From assembly GCA_947846985.1 (NCBI GenBank), contig CANTUZ010000009.1, forward strand, positions 1,860,001 to 1,924,000: a stretch of 64,000 nucleotides of DNA, written 5' to 3'. A program made the position numbers and the translations under genes. The DNA comes from Fratercula arctica. Lineage: Eukaryota; Chordata; Aves; Charadriiformes; Alcidae. Under the pieces are notes generated by a model that did not search any database, was not told where the DNA came from, and worked only from the letters and a program-made list of their open reading frames with translations. Positions 28,601-43,600 of the stretch are shown here, piece after piece; within the stretch, counting starts at the first letter, position 1; every line of letters begins with the position of its first letter.

Positions 28601-31600
28601 TCCGTATAAGAAATTCCTTTGATAACCCTGTGTGGCTGCTCTCACTGGCATGTGATTCAGAGAAGTGCTGCTAAAAAGACAAACGGATTCAGGCAGAGAA
28701 CATAATTTCTGGACTGGAAAATACATGGGAGCTAAAACACTGGTTTGAAATGCAGGAAGATGAGCTTTAAGTCCCACTGCTCAAGAAAAGATCGGGTACA
28801 GGTTATCTGCTGAGATCCAGCACCACAGATGGTGAGCCTTCATCTTTTTTCCCATTTTTTGAAGGGAGGGACTTGCCTAAGAGGTAAAAGCCAGGCAGCA
28901 GTCAGTGATTTTTATTTTTTTTTAAATGAATTGAGCAGTGTCCATCGAAAAGCATGGTGGAAAATACTGAAAATTTATCACAAATACCAGCACCACGAGA
29001 CACTGTCTTCAAAGCAGCATACTCATCCATCAGCAGCAGCATTAACAGTCCCAACAATTTGATGAATGCTTTCTAGAAAGGGATTTCTACATCTCCAGTA
29101 ATCAGCCCCAGGATCTATCTGGAGAATTTAACAAGTTATTTCCGGATGTTTATGATAACCAGAAGCTGTGAATAAGCTCCAAAACGCATTCAAAAGTTTT
29201 GCCAGCACAAGAAGCAGCATTTGGCTAGGCACCACACCGCATTTTGTGCCTAAAGCTATACAACAGGTCCTCCACAATTCTCTAACCATTAAAACAAAAG
29301 TTAAGGGGGGGGGGGGGGTAAAAGAAAAAAAATCACCTCAAACACTAGGGAGAAGATGGGAGAACAGAAGTAGAAAAAGAAGAAGAAACTAAAAAAAAAA
29401 GATACTGAATGGGAGGTCACCCATTTATAATCAGCAATTGAAGACAGTGACAGTAAGTTTCTTCTGTTATTAGAAACATAGTGATTAGCAATAGTTTACT
29501 AACAATCCTGAAATTAAGAATCATTAGAGAAGAGGGCGAGCACTGCAACGAGTCACTTCAAAGTCAAAAGTAAAGAAAATCCTCCTGACTATACCCTGTG
29601 CTCTTCTGAAGGCTTCAGCAACAGAGCCTCCACGCCGACACCCTGCACAGCACCTTCGGCCCCAGAGTCTGGAAGGATCGACTCCGGCCACCGTCTGCAT
29701 TACCAGTGGGGACACATTCACACCGGCAAAGCTCTAACGCTGTTTTCAAGGACAACGCAAATGGAAATTTCCCCCTTATGAAAACAAGGAAACTAAGTAT
29801 TCAAGGAATTCCACAATGCACTTCCAAAAGACAGTTTAAAAAAAAAAAAATCAAATTTGTTCTTTTTTTCTAATAAAAGCAACTAGGAAGCATTACATTA
29901 GTGTGGAAATGGTTTTGAATTAATCTCAGTATGCCTTCAACACCCAGCTGTAAAAATACAGGAGAGCTCCTGCATGCTATGAACAGCCTCTTTAACCCCT
30001 GATATAAATCTTCTGGAGAAGAAAGCTATACCTGAGCTACATGAGCTCTCTACAGCCACACAGACTAACTCTTGGGTTCTTAGACATTTAAGATTTGTGA
30101 AAATGGGAGATCATGAAGGTAAAAATATTCCCATCTTTTATGAAGGCACATTGCCTAGTCCTAAATTCTATCTGCAAGACACACACGAGGAAGCTATCAA
30201 GGCTAAACCATAAAAATTGAAATCAGTCTACCGAAAATCTGCAAGAGGGAGTGAAACGACCAATTCATGGAAGCTCAAGCGCCTGGATGACAGGCTGTAA
30301 CTTCCTGCATTTGTCTAATGCAACCAAAACACTCAAAGGTTGAAGTCACCGTAATTCAAAATGAAGGGGAGGCAAAAGCACAGAAGAACAGTCATAAATA
30401 TGCAACACACTACAACCTTTAAGGAGGCTATTGGTTTTCATAATGAAAAACTCAGCCGTCTCCTAGTGCGATGCATACAATGTTTTGGCAAGCAGGGCAG
30501 TAATAAAAGAATAGGTACAAACCAACAGCAGGTACAAATATTATTTGCTTTTTGTTACACACACAAGGAGATACTTCTTAATCAAACAAACCCTATATTT
30601 ACACAGTATATCAGTGCTCATAAAGAACATTTCACAATCGTATGACCAAATCTATGCATTCATCTAGCGGGCAGTAAAAATAGATTTTAATCCATTAAAA
30701 ATGGGTCAACCAAATGATGTCCATATATTGTAAATGCCAAAAATAGCCTGGACTGACCTACTGTTGGTATCTCTATAGACATGGGCTTCCTTAAGGTCAA
30801 ACACCGCATTCATGATTTTCACCAGGTTACACATTTCTTACCATGCTAGCAGAGAAAGTACACTATAAAGCTTAAGTCATCAGGTGTTACTTACTCCAGC
30901 ATGCTCACAAACAGAATATTTTCTTGCAAATGATATGGTTGCATATCTGTCAATATAAACGTTATGACCCTTGAATGAATCTACCCGAATGATGAAGTTC
31001 AGATTCAAGTGCCTACTAACACCAGGGATCTCTGGCAGTGAAGGGATCATGTAAAACCTACAGCAGTTCTGCATAAAGGGCTTCTGGACAGGAGGTCCTG
31101 CGATTTCCTACTGTCACCTACACTTATTCAGTTCATATAACAACTTACCAAATATATCATAACCTTAACTCTTAATTCCCCAGGTCAAACAGTACAAGGA
31201 ATATTTTTCTTACCTGCTCTTGGCAAACATTGCTTGCTTGTGTCTGCCATGCTGGAAAAATTTGACTACCCTCAAATTCATAAAGTTTTAGTAAGGTCGG
31301 AGCATTGCTGTGTATACATGAACACTAATAAATCTAAACTCTCCTTCCAACCCACGATTCAGAGGCCTCCATCTAAACCTGCAGCAGTGACACTACCAAC
31401 TTCTTAGACATGTCCGTCGCTCACTGTAGACAAGAAAATCCACAGTGATAGAAGTAACAAAATGCACTGAAGAGTGAAAGGATCGCAAAAGAAAACACTA
31501 AGACAGCTCTAGCCCCCCTTGAACTGCCTGCTAGTAACAACAGGCAGGAGAAGTTTGGAATTTTTAATATAATCCCCACATGTTAAAAGTTGTCTTATGT

Positions 31601-34600
31601 TTTTTGCCTCTGATATTTTGCTATGCTATCACAGAAGTGAAATACCCTCTAAAAGCCTCGATACATACACCCTGGCGAATTACTGTAGGCGATCACCCAC
31701 CTAAACCTCCACTGCACCCCTTTTCCTAGAGTTTTTTTCCTCAGAAAGACTCAGACTGTGTGCCCATGTCCCCAAAATGCCACTTCAGTTCCTGAACACT
31801 TAAATCTGCAGGATTTTCTAATATTTTTTTTCTTATACGATGGCTCGCAAACCACACTGTGTCCTGCCCTGCCTCCCTGGCTGCACATTAACCCTGCCCT
31901 AGCAGAGAATCGGGTGGGCAGCTGGGGCAGGGACTTGCTCCCACTGTAAAAGCCAGATTTGTTGGAGAAAGTCTGCCAAGACTTTAGTCATGTCTAAATT
32001 GTGTTTGATTTAAAGTCACATTTTATCTTAATCCATAACAAAAGTTCTACCGTTCTCAAGAGATTTTTTTCACTAGGTGAACTATATTATTATTTTTGGT
32101 ATTAAATAAGGTTGCTGACACAGTAGTAATCTTCGTTTCTGTTCTTGAAGGCTCAAGCTTTTTTTCGGCCACACTCAAACTTAATTGTCCCTAGTGTATT
32201 TATCTTTGCAGACGGGAATCATTTTTACAGAGTTATGCACTAGCATGATTTTCATGACAAGTAATTGTAGAAATGCTAGTTTAGACAATCTCTGGATACA
32301 AAACAGTATGCCTCTGTAAAGACAAACAGCTTACACCTAAGGCTAATAATGAAGACAATTATTTTCAGCTATTTGGGAGAGGGTCATTGCCAGACAAATT
32401 TACTTTTTATTAAGAATGTTCTTATCCTTAACTAAGCCTTTCAACTGGCTGACAGAAGAGCTAATTCCTATGCAATAAGCTTCAGCAGAGCCCAAGCCAG
32501 CCGCAGACACAGCTGTCCAAAGAGCTTGCTAAACACAGTATGTCCTGTTATAATCTCTCTGACAAATAACACAAAAGGTCTACATCAGTATAATCAAAAT
32601 ATAACAACTTATATAGGATTCAGTAATAGTCTGAAAGATTGCCTCTTTGTATAATAAAGAAAAAAAGATTAGGAACAGGAATTCTCAGCTTCTGGAAGCC
32701 ATACAGGAGGTCAAAAACACACATTTACTCCCCCTCCCCCAGTGATTTTAAAGAAGAAACCAGATACCTTTTACAACATGCAATTAAAACACAAAAACAA
32801 TGGTTACGTAAAAAATTGGACTTATTTGGGATTTACAGATAGGCAGTCTACTAAATGAGAATCCTTTTAGCCATTATTTTTCAGCAGAACACTACAGAAT
32901 GAAGCTCCAGTTACTTTCTAAATATCTAAAATACCTGCATGAAGCACATGTAGCTTTTGGAAGTCAATTTTGAAGGAAAGCTGGAGAAGAATGTACCTGG
33001 AATTCTATGAATGTACTCACATAGCAACATGGATAAAGAGGCGGCTTCCACGAGCAGCTTACAGAACCTCTTAACAGCAAGACACACAACAATTTCAAGA
33101 CCTACATTCTCACATTCAGTGTTGACGTTTGCTTGCAACATTTAAATCTCTACTGCATCAACAGACATTATTTCTTCATATGTGTTAGCCAACTTAAGCA
33201 TCACTCAATTAAAACAAATTACTGCCATAATAGATGCATGTTTTCCTCCAAGATTTAAAAAAAACCCCAAAACTTTATTTTTGTACATTACGGAACTGCA
33301 AAGTGATCTGATTTCCACATGCCGAAAGTTATCAACAAACACTGAAGAGTTAGTTGACCACTAAAAACAAACAAACTTTTGCTATTTATTTAGCTTCTGA
33401 TGAGGTAACACTTCAGGATACAAAATTATACAGTCAAATATACTCAAAACAATCAACTCTTTTCCCCTCATTTGTCCCATTTTCTAGGATGCAGCACAGG
33501 AGACAGACTACATCATCACTGACTATTATTCTGGAATCTCAAAAAGTTTTAATTAACAATCATATTAAATTTGGATACTGAATTGCAAAGTACTGAACAG
33601 CAGGCTGAAGCCAGTATATAATTGAATCTCATTGCCATTAAAAGTAACCAACTGCTATGTAAATACCCTGGGAGAAGGAAAACTAGGAGAATGGAGTTAT
33701 CTGTTCAGAACTACCACTTTAAAAAAATATTTTAAAGCCAAAATGGCAAATGATAAACTTAGTGTTTTCTTTTAGACTTGGAAACAACCCTTCTCACAAA
33801 GTTCTGTTCTGACAAATGCATTCCCAGGCTTTGTGAATTACACCTAAAAAGAGCGATTCTGAGGCACTGAGCTCCACCACAACAGCAGGATCCATCCACA
33901 GCAACAGCTGTAACAGGGCCACAGCTGCCATCGGCCTTGTGACTGGGTACCATGTACCAGTATCACCTTGTTCATACACCATCTCACAAGATACACAATA
34001 ATGTTTGGTAGTGCTTTTAGCCGTAGCTACAGGAATATATAAAAGTCTGCAACAATAGTTAATAACATCTAGAATAAAGACTGGGGAGGAAGGAAATGCG
34101 GAAGGAAAGGCGAAGAACAGGAAAATTAAGATATCAGATAAAACATCAGGTATGGGAAATACTCAATAATTCATCAGTAAAAGATTTCCCCTTCCAAAGG
34201 AAGAAATGGAACAGAAATGAAATAAATCTGCTGACAACAAATACCTATGAAATACACTGGCCAAATACTTTATTCCCTTCCAATAATGGTCCACCAAGAA
34301 TAATAATTTATTACTACTAACAATTAGCCGTAATTGTTATCACAGAAATAAGCAATGGAGCCAAAAGTACCCACTGTGTCAATAAGCTGAAAACAAATAC
34401 TCCATCAAGCAATCATACTGGCATCTGTATATAAAAAAAAAAGCTAGTAATTATGTACATTATTTATTTTGTAAGGTCTTCAAATTCAGGTATAGAAATT
34501 ACACAAGGAAGCCAAACTACATGCTCCTTTTTAAGCAGTCACATAGCAGTAAATCATCAAGATTAATTAAGAGCTTGAACAATACTAAGAAATTTTCCTT

Positions 34601-37600
34601 TTACATTACAGTTCCTCAGAGTACCAGGTAAGATGCACCACACAAATCAAGTATCTTGTCACCAGTTCTGCAGAGACTGCATGAAACTGGGGAAGACCCA
34701 AGTTTCCTACACCGATGTTCTCATAGCACAGATTATCCTAACTTGGTATCTACTTTGATGAGGTATCAATTTCAAGCATGTTCTAGTGAAACTCTTCAAA
34801 ATCATTCCTTTACTGCACTTTTTCTAAGCCTTCACAGAGCATAGGTAAGACAAGCATTTTCTCTGCTCAAGTTTTCCTCTTCTTTCAGGAGGAGACACCC
34901 ATTCTCTTGCCTTTCCTCCACTTATTCCTGAAACAGAGGATCCAGGTTCTTTTCACTTTGCTTGCTTAGCCCCAGTCCTACCTAGAAAAAGCTTGTCCTA
35001 GATGTTTGCTGGAGACCAAAACAGAACTAGCAGTCCTTTCTCTGTTCCTTAGCTATTGACTATTTTCATATTTAAGCATCACCATTTATCTGGGAGCCAC
35101 TTCTCTGCTTCCCATATTTCATCTATCAATAGTGCAGTGGCCGTAAACAAAAGGATGTAAGAAAGGCAAGGGCTGATGGAAAGTAACACTTTCTATTGTA
35201 TTTAGAGAAACAACCTGCACATCTGAAATGTTTTTCAACCATATCAGTTGGTCTAAGAAGAATTATTACCCCGTTATATTTTATAGAAGCATCTGCCTAT
35301 GAACCGACAGGTTCAGGTTTTTAGGCACTAGTCTAAAAGCAAGATCAAGAAATAACATTCACATGTTTACATGACTCTTCTAGTCCCTAGCCACTTTCAT
35401 TAAGAGATAACTGCACACAAAATTCAAAGTTACTAAACACAAAGTAGACAGAAGTGGAGGATAATCTAAACTTCTCGTGTTTTTCTCATTATGCAGTTGA
35501 TGGTTCAGGAGAGGAACTTGGGCATCGCTACAGACAGCTCTTCATGCAGCTACGGCCAAATAAGCAGACTTGCAGGGAACTAGTAAGCCAGACAACCTTG
35601 GGAGGTCCCTTCCAATCTCAGATTATGTGGGTAAGAGTATTTTTCAGAACTGAAGAAGTTAAAGAAGCAAACCAAGAACTGCAAACAAGATGTATGACGT
35701 CTGGTCCTACAGTCATTCCAAAAAGGCAACGAGTTTTAAAATACACATGGGCAGAGATGGACAGGAGGGCATCAATCTAGGAATGGTTCAGCAGTGGAAT
35801 ATGACTACCCATGACTATCCTAGGAACACACAGGGCTATGCAACCAGATCAGAACACCACCTAGTAAAATCACTGTTACCTACCCTAGCTCATTTTCTCT
35901 CAACACGGTATCTAGAACAGAGAGTAGCCATGTAACAGCAAAGTGCTAGCAAGAAACCATGCGTGAATCACATGTGGCCACCCAGTAATTCAAGAAAAGT
36001 CAGTTTTTCAAACTCTGAAGAGCTATTGTCTCTCATGGCACAATAGGAAACACAAATTATAAGTCTTACTATTTATAAAACAGCTAAATGGACACAAAAG
36101 GCTAATTTATTCCTAACTGTACAGATGCATTAAAAAAATGTAATTATGCATTGCATGCAACAATATGACATAGAATTAATATTTACATCACGTATTGAGA
36201 CAAATCAATTTTAAAGTGCAAAAATAAAATTATTATTATAGAGGAGAAATCAGTAGCTGGGTTAAAAAAAAAAAAAACAAACAAAAACAAACCAAAAAAA
36301 AACCACTCTCGTATGTCACTTGTCCAAACCTGGACAAAATACGGGCAGTCAGAAGCTCAATTCCCATTTCAAAAAAATCTTACTATGTCAGGACTCAACC
36401 TAGTTCCCACCGAGAGGGATTCAGGATCCTGGGTCAGTCAAGTTAATGAGACATGGATGACTTCTTTGGCTGCTACTCACGCCACTAAAGCATCAGTAAG
36501 ACTGTCAAGAATCACACTGATTTCATTCCAAGTACCAGCGCAGCTTGGAAAGAGAGCAACGGGGCAGCAGCAGTGCCAAACCCTGAATGCGTATCCTGGG
36601 GAAGACATCTAAAAGAGGCATGGGGACAAAGAAAGGGAAAGCAGGAAGCTCAGTTTTTCATATCACCCACAACGACTGGTTTCTTCCCACTATGGAAAAA
36701 TGCAAAAAGATGATGGAATAATAGGAGAGGAAGCAGACCTTCCTGCTTTTCTTCAGCATTCAAAAGAGGATAAAGAAAACAGTTTCAAATGACAACATGC
36801 AGCCTGAGACAGGCTGGGAAGATGCATCCTAGGCAAGGCCTAGACTCCTGACAAAGCTGATCCTAACCCCATGATCCTACTTCACCCCTCAGAATTTGGG
36901 CTACTCTGTCCTCCTACCCTCCAGTGCTGTCCACACCAGAAAATCATAGTTTTACATGTATTAGCTGCATCACGTTACCTATAGGCTCAAAGACGAGCAT
37001 GCATTAAGAACCCATCAGCTTGCAATGATTAATCCCAGGACAAAACATTCAACAGTGCATGAGAAAACTACGAATACATTCCTTATGCAATATTTTCCTG
37101 GCCCACATATAGCACAGACAAGGCCTATAGAAACATTTCTTTCACAGTCACACTGGCGCGTGTTAAGGAGAGATACTAAGGATGCTTACTCAGTGGGAAG
37201 AGAGATATTTCATTTCCCAGTGCCATTAATCTGACACACTGTCCCCCTCCCCGCAACCTCATCCTTCAAGCACTGTATATTTCTTACAATCAAAGTAAGA
37301 CTGAGTTCAATTAATCTATTCACACAATAACCCCTGCCCTGCATGGAAACTAACTGCTTGATGGAATGAAGGTTTCTTTAAGCCAAGTTTCAGCCACACC
37401 TATGATTTAAAATACATGAAAACTATTGCAAGTAAACTCCAAAAACGATACTGCATTTAACTTGGCTTCAGCTACAAGAACAACCAGAACTGAAAAAGCT
37501 GCCTAAGAAAACTTTGATAGCAAAGTTAAAACTTCCATGGAAATCCTGACCAAGTGAAAACAGAAAATGTGCAGTGTTTCTGCAGTACTGAATGCAGATA

Positions 37601-40600
37601 TAAACATTCCCTTACTTTTCCCCTACCCTGCAGTGAGCTGCCTCGCCCCGAACTCCCACCCCACTCGCGGGGCAGAGGGAGGATGCTGCTCCAGTCACTG
37701 CTCCTTTTCATCTTTACTGACCAAACTATTGCTCCACCTCATTAACCGCACTCATCCAAATCCCACTCTGAAAAGGAATTTGCATATATACAAGCCTTTT
37801 GCAGCTCATTAATGTCATTTGAATGACTCTCACATGTTCATGAATTTATACTCTGCCTCCCTTTTTACATATATGGGCCAAAGGCACAGGGGGAGGGAAG
37901 AAAAAAAAAAAGGATCTCATGACAAAATGAAGCTTTTTCTGGGTTTCAGCCCAGCATTTCAGTATGAAGTGTCTTCACCCTTTGCCTCCTGCTACACTCT
38001 CTAGATAACATATAGCTTCTATTTCCAGGTAAAGAAGTTGAAAGCCTTGTATCCCTTCACAACCTTGCTCAGCCTCTATGTCAAAAGCAAAGGACAGTCC
38101 ACTATTGGGGAAAAACAAAAAATTGAGGCATCAAGACATCAGTCATGCACAGGCCCAAGGAACAAGGGAGTCAATGCAGTTAATCAACTAATATTTAGCT
38201 CAAGCCCTTTACTAAGATATGTGAATGTAGTCCGAAAAACAAAGGCATGTTTTTAAAAAACTTTTCCAGTTAACTGAACATAGGAAACAAGTTTCAACAC
38301 ATCTCTGCTTCCCCTAAAACCAGCTTGGCACCACCTCAGAGTTCTACATATGTTTAAAAACAACAGAACAGTACAGGTCAAAGGAAACTCTAAAATCCAG
38401 TTGCACGCACAAGCTGGGTATTCTTGCAGCATTAATAATTTTAATTTTTTTTAATTAAAATGGGCAATAGATCCTTAACTTGCTATTCAAAGTTCTTTTA
38501 TTACCAATGCATTCGAGTTGTTCCAAGACCAAACAATAGAGGAAGGTCATGCGTGGAGTTCTGCAAGGGCTATGCTGGCACATGTAGCTTAACCTATTCG
38601 TTAACAACCTAGAAAACGAAGCGATCAGTGGGGTGACAAAGTTGAAGAGATATGACATAGCTGTAAGGACAAGGGCAACCTGAGGAATCACTGAAAGACC
38701 TCAGTGACAGAGCAATTCCATGTACATAAACATAAAGTGATGCCCATGGAGAAAAGCAGCCCAGACAGACCTGGCTGTACCTATGAAGTGATGGGCTCTG
38801 GGATGACCTTTACTGCACTAGAGCAAGCTCCCAGGCCCAAGATAAACAGACATATGAAAACACCAGCTCAGCAGCAGTCAAACGCACAAATCATTGTTAG
38901 AAATCATTTCAAAAAAGGAACAGAGAGCAAATGAGAAATTATTGTATACACGGTATAAATCCCTGGTTCACCCAGACCTCAAAGTTTTGTTGGTCTCGTC
39001 TTTAAAAGCGGAAAGTTTCACACAAGGATGACAGAAGTCCAGCATGAGTCTTCTACTTAAGAAATGGCAAAAGCTAAGATTTTTCAACCTAGAAAATAAA
39101 GAACACGGGGACAGCAATCTATAAAACCATGAACAGCACAAGGAGAGTGGACAGGGATCATCTGTCCAGTCTCTTTCATTACACAATACAGTGACCAGTG
39201 GATGAAGCTGTCTGGAATCAGGCTCAAAACAAAGTGAGAAGAGTCCTAAGCAGCAGAACAACAAAAATCCCCAGCAAAATACTGTCAGCAAAATAAGTTT
39301 ATATAGGTTCAAGAAGAACCTGACAGGCACTTGGAAAATAGATTTATTATGGCTTGTCCAGCTAGTAGCCCCCATCAGGTTCAGAGGACTGAGCTGAAAA
39401 TAGCTGGAGACCAGGAGAATATTACAGATGGGAGACAGTTATTTCTCATATTTTGTCCAGTTTCCACTTTTCTGTACATTCACTTCTGGAAGCTCTAGGA
39501 GACATCATCAGGCCAGATGAACCCTTGGTCTGAACCAGTAAAGCTACTTTTACATTCTTAAGATTCAGTTTATAATTGTATGTTTATTTTTAGCCATTTC
39601 CTCAGAAACCCAGGCGACATTGTCAAGAGCCTCTAATAAAAATATTACTTCTCAACTGAAAGAGTCAAATTTTAACACCAAAGAGGTAAAAGTGGAAATT
39701 AACTGAATGAAAACCTGGGTGTACATCCTTTAGAAAAATATTATCTAAAATACTTGTAATTCAAACCGACAACAGTTCTGACAGTTGATTAAAAAAATTT
39801 GAAGCCCTGCCATCAAGTGGCCTCAGCAGATTCACTGATGAGATACTGCTAAATCAACATGGAACCTATGAAAAAGAACAGCTTTGTTTCTGTACCGCTG
39901 CTGAAGTTCCTACATTTTTCATTTTGGTGCACTATATTTATAGGTGTACTAACTCCTCCATAGATAGCCTGAGTAGAGCTGTGTCTAACAGATTTTTCAA
40001 TAAGCTGAAAATCTACACAAATACTTGAACTGTTTCAAAGACCCTTATTTTGCACCAGGGAAGCAAGATACAACATCTGCACAGAAGTGAGATCATTTTG
40101 TCAAGGGAGTTTCAAGAAACAATACGAGGAGTGAATGTATCAGAAAACACTCTCATCCACACAACTTTTTACGACACACTTCTGCAGCTCAGATTACAGA
40201 TTTTACCTGAACAAAACACGTTACCCCTATTGTATTTGGCCTCCGCTTGTATCTGCTTTTTAAAAACATAAATAATAGTGAGCGGCACCTATGCTAAATT
40301 GCCAAGCAAAACTATGTTCATTGCTATTTCCGTCCTATATTCTATTTTGCATGCTAACTAATCATGTTTTCAGTTGAAAAGCTGAACAGAGCTTATTAAG
40401 TCCAGACTCTGCTCTACAAAGAGGGCAGGAAGAACATCCTGCAGCAGACTGCAAATGAAGGTAAGCAAGAAGTTTCAGCTCTGAATGATTCTCAAGCAAC
40501 TGTCACCCTTCAAGGGGCAGTAAATTTCTTCCTGGGACTGAACAGCAAAAGCAAACCACCTGCTTACACAGCAAACAAGCTAAGATGCTCCTCTTGAGGA

Positions 40601-43600
40601 AAGGAAGATACACTTTCTCAGGAGGAAGCTCCAGCACTGTCACACGTGAAACAAGGTGGAGGAACCTGACATGCTGTGCCACACTGATCAGACCACAAAT
40701 ATGAGGAAGGAGCAAGATTAGACTAGACCAACAAAGTGACTCTCAGGACTACCAGTTGTTCTGCAGAGATACACAGAGCCAGTTTTATTCCCAGAAGCAA
40801 CTAGGGATGAATTATTTTGCTAAACTCTGCCTTTTGGCTCAGCTGCCAATGTGCTCCCCTTTGTGAGCCTCAAGAACAGAGTAGCAGCATCAAGCAAATA
40901 CACGGGCAAGAAATCTGATGGACCTAAGGCATCCTATTGCAAACCACACCCCTGAAAACATTGCAGATGACAGACCCTACAGCTGCTCTGTAATGAGTTG
41001 TACAGTATGGAAAGGTAAAGCCACAATACTGGCTGGCAGCTTGAGTACATGCCCAGTGGAAGAACCACTGTAAATACAAACTCCTACAGCTTCAACATAA
41101 AATTCTAGTGTACCTAAAGGGCTCTGCAGTTTTATACTCTGTCATCTCTTTGGAAGAGAACTGCTTTTTTCCTAGTATAAACCTATCTTAGAAAACCAAG
41201 CCTCTAATCTCAGTTCTGCCCAAATATTATGACTTAACTCCCGCCCAATAAAAATTTCTGAGAACATTTATCACATATGTTTGCACAGTGGAATGGCTGC
41301 AGCCACAAAAGATGCATCTTCAGGAAGTGAAGGCAAAGCTGCAACCAAGCAGTAAGGAAACTGAGCTCGGTTTTCCATCTGCTTTTACAACCACGTATTT
41401 AATGGGAGGGGAGGAAAGAGCGGGAGAGCTTGGTATACCAATTTTCAAAATGGACAAGAATCCTATGGAGCCTCCTGGTGAAGAGATGCCTACCTACTGC
41501 CTGTCTTCAGCTCCCCTCAGAAGGTTCACTGCTTTTGAAATCTAGTTTTTTTGAAGCAACCTCCACCTTTTCCAGTGATACCAGTGGACAGTCTCAGGAA
41601 TGACTTCTGCACATTTCTGAGGATGTTAAGGATTTTGTAATACATCTCCACTAACAGAAATCCACAGGAGTAAAAACTCCTCAAGAACTACATCTGTAGC
41701 ATAGAATCATCTGCCCAAATCCCATCCCCAAACCAGCTGCTGGTATCTTATTGTCAAAGATGTGAGGTACAGCAAGATGATCTGGCAAGAGGCTGGGGGA
41801 ACAGGGCTCATTCAGCCTGGTGAAGGGAAGGCTTTGGAGGAACCTAATGGCAACCTTCCAACATGTAAAGGAGGTCATCAAGAAAACAGAGCCCTGATCT
41901 TCACAGAGGTACACAGCAGAAGGATGTGAGACAACAGGCGCAACCTGAAATAAGAGGGTCAGGCTGGATATAAAAAAAAAAAAAAACCAAACTGTTTTCA
42001 CCGTGAGAACCGTTAAGTAGTGGAAGAGGTTGCCCACAGAGGTTGTGCAGTTTCCATCCTAGGAGGTTTTAAAGACCAGACTGGATAAAGTCCTAAGTAA
42101 CCTGTTCTGACCTCAGAGCTAATCCTGCCTTGAGCAGGAGGTTGGATTTTCCAAGGTCCCTTCCAACCAAAATTACCAAATAATCTATGGTCAGGACCAA
42201 GGGAGCAGCTAGGTGTCAAACTGAAAATAACACCAAGAAAAGCTAACAGGAGAGCCCTACTGAACTGATGGCTTGAAGAATTTAACAGAACAAATCATAT
42301 CTGGGCTAGAGACTGGGGAAAAAACACTCTCAGTATACACGATAAACATACAAATCATAAGGAAGAAAATATCTACAGAAGGGATGCTTCACAGCTTACT
42401 ATTCTGGAAAAGTTGTTGGCTGTGTATCAGCCCCAAAGCAGAGTAGAGATTCAAACTCTCCCTTTCTTACTTTTTCCTGCTGTTAGACATACTTCTAGGA
42501 TGGGAACTAGCAACTGAAGCATTACCTACAGCCCATGCAGTCCTGGCAGAAGCAGAGAGGAGGCAGAACTCATACATGTTTATTACCATGTACCCAGAAA
42601 GCTGATTATCATTTCCTAAACAAAACAAGGGAAGTTCACTACAGAGCAATCTTCAGCAATGCACACAGTGAATAACACTTATCTTTCTGTCCTCCACGCT
42701 AAATAAACTTTAACAAACCCACAGTCTTTGCTCTGCTGCAGAGCCTAGGACTCTATCCTTGCCAAGCAACAGCTTTAAAAGGCTCCTTTTCTTTCTCCAT
42801 TAATTATCATGTCACTTCCTATATAAATCTCTTGTATATCATCTCCTATAGACATAAAGGTCAAGCTCAGGTTGACCTTTGGTCTAATCGTATACTAGCT
42901 TTTCATTTCTTTGCTTCACATATTCTACACAAGGCCCATAATACCCACCTTCTGCTAATTCTTACTCTTCCCCAGTCTTGGAATACAATGTTTGCTTACA
43001 GAGCACTATGGTATCCCTCCAGTTTATGCTAAGGGACAGAATATAACAGCGAAGACATGGCAGTACATCTGTAGCCATCCATAATCCCAACAGGAGAGTA
43101 AGATTAAGCAAATCACTGACAAACTCCTGGATCAACAAAGCTGCAACAGACAGAGAAGTCTCAGCAAAACACAAAAATAAATGACAATAGAAAAGTCTGT
43201 ACCACAGCACACAGAGAACAATACTATAATGTTACCTGGTTCAATTTGGTTCTGGCTGCTATTGAAAATTTGGAAGATCAGAACAAGGCTAGATAAACTA
43301 ACATCTCCCATCCCCATCCTCAACTCCATATATTCTCACTTTCAAAGGTTTAACATCATCTACTTTTTGTTGTAGCCACAAAGCTTCTAATTTACTTTGA
43401 AATAGCTGCATTTTATGGCAGTGACTAGTTGTTCAAAATGGCTTTGATAGTGTTGAGTAAAATTACAGAAATAAGCACCCTTTTCTAAACTACTGGAGCT
43501 CCTTTCTTCTCCTCACACCCTTCTCCTCTAATTAGCAAAAGAATCTACTTTTAAGAACAGCATTTATTTTCATGAACAGACTACCATTGAAGGTACTACA

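Noticed and set aside
36313..36612. 99-codon plus-strand frame in intron 1
   Set aside because: No recognised domain and no splice or promoter context; likely chance or an old unrecognised repeat.
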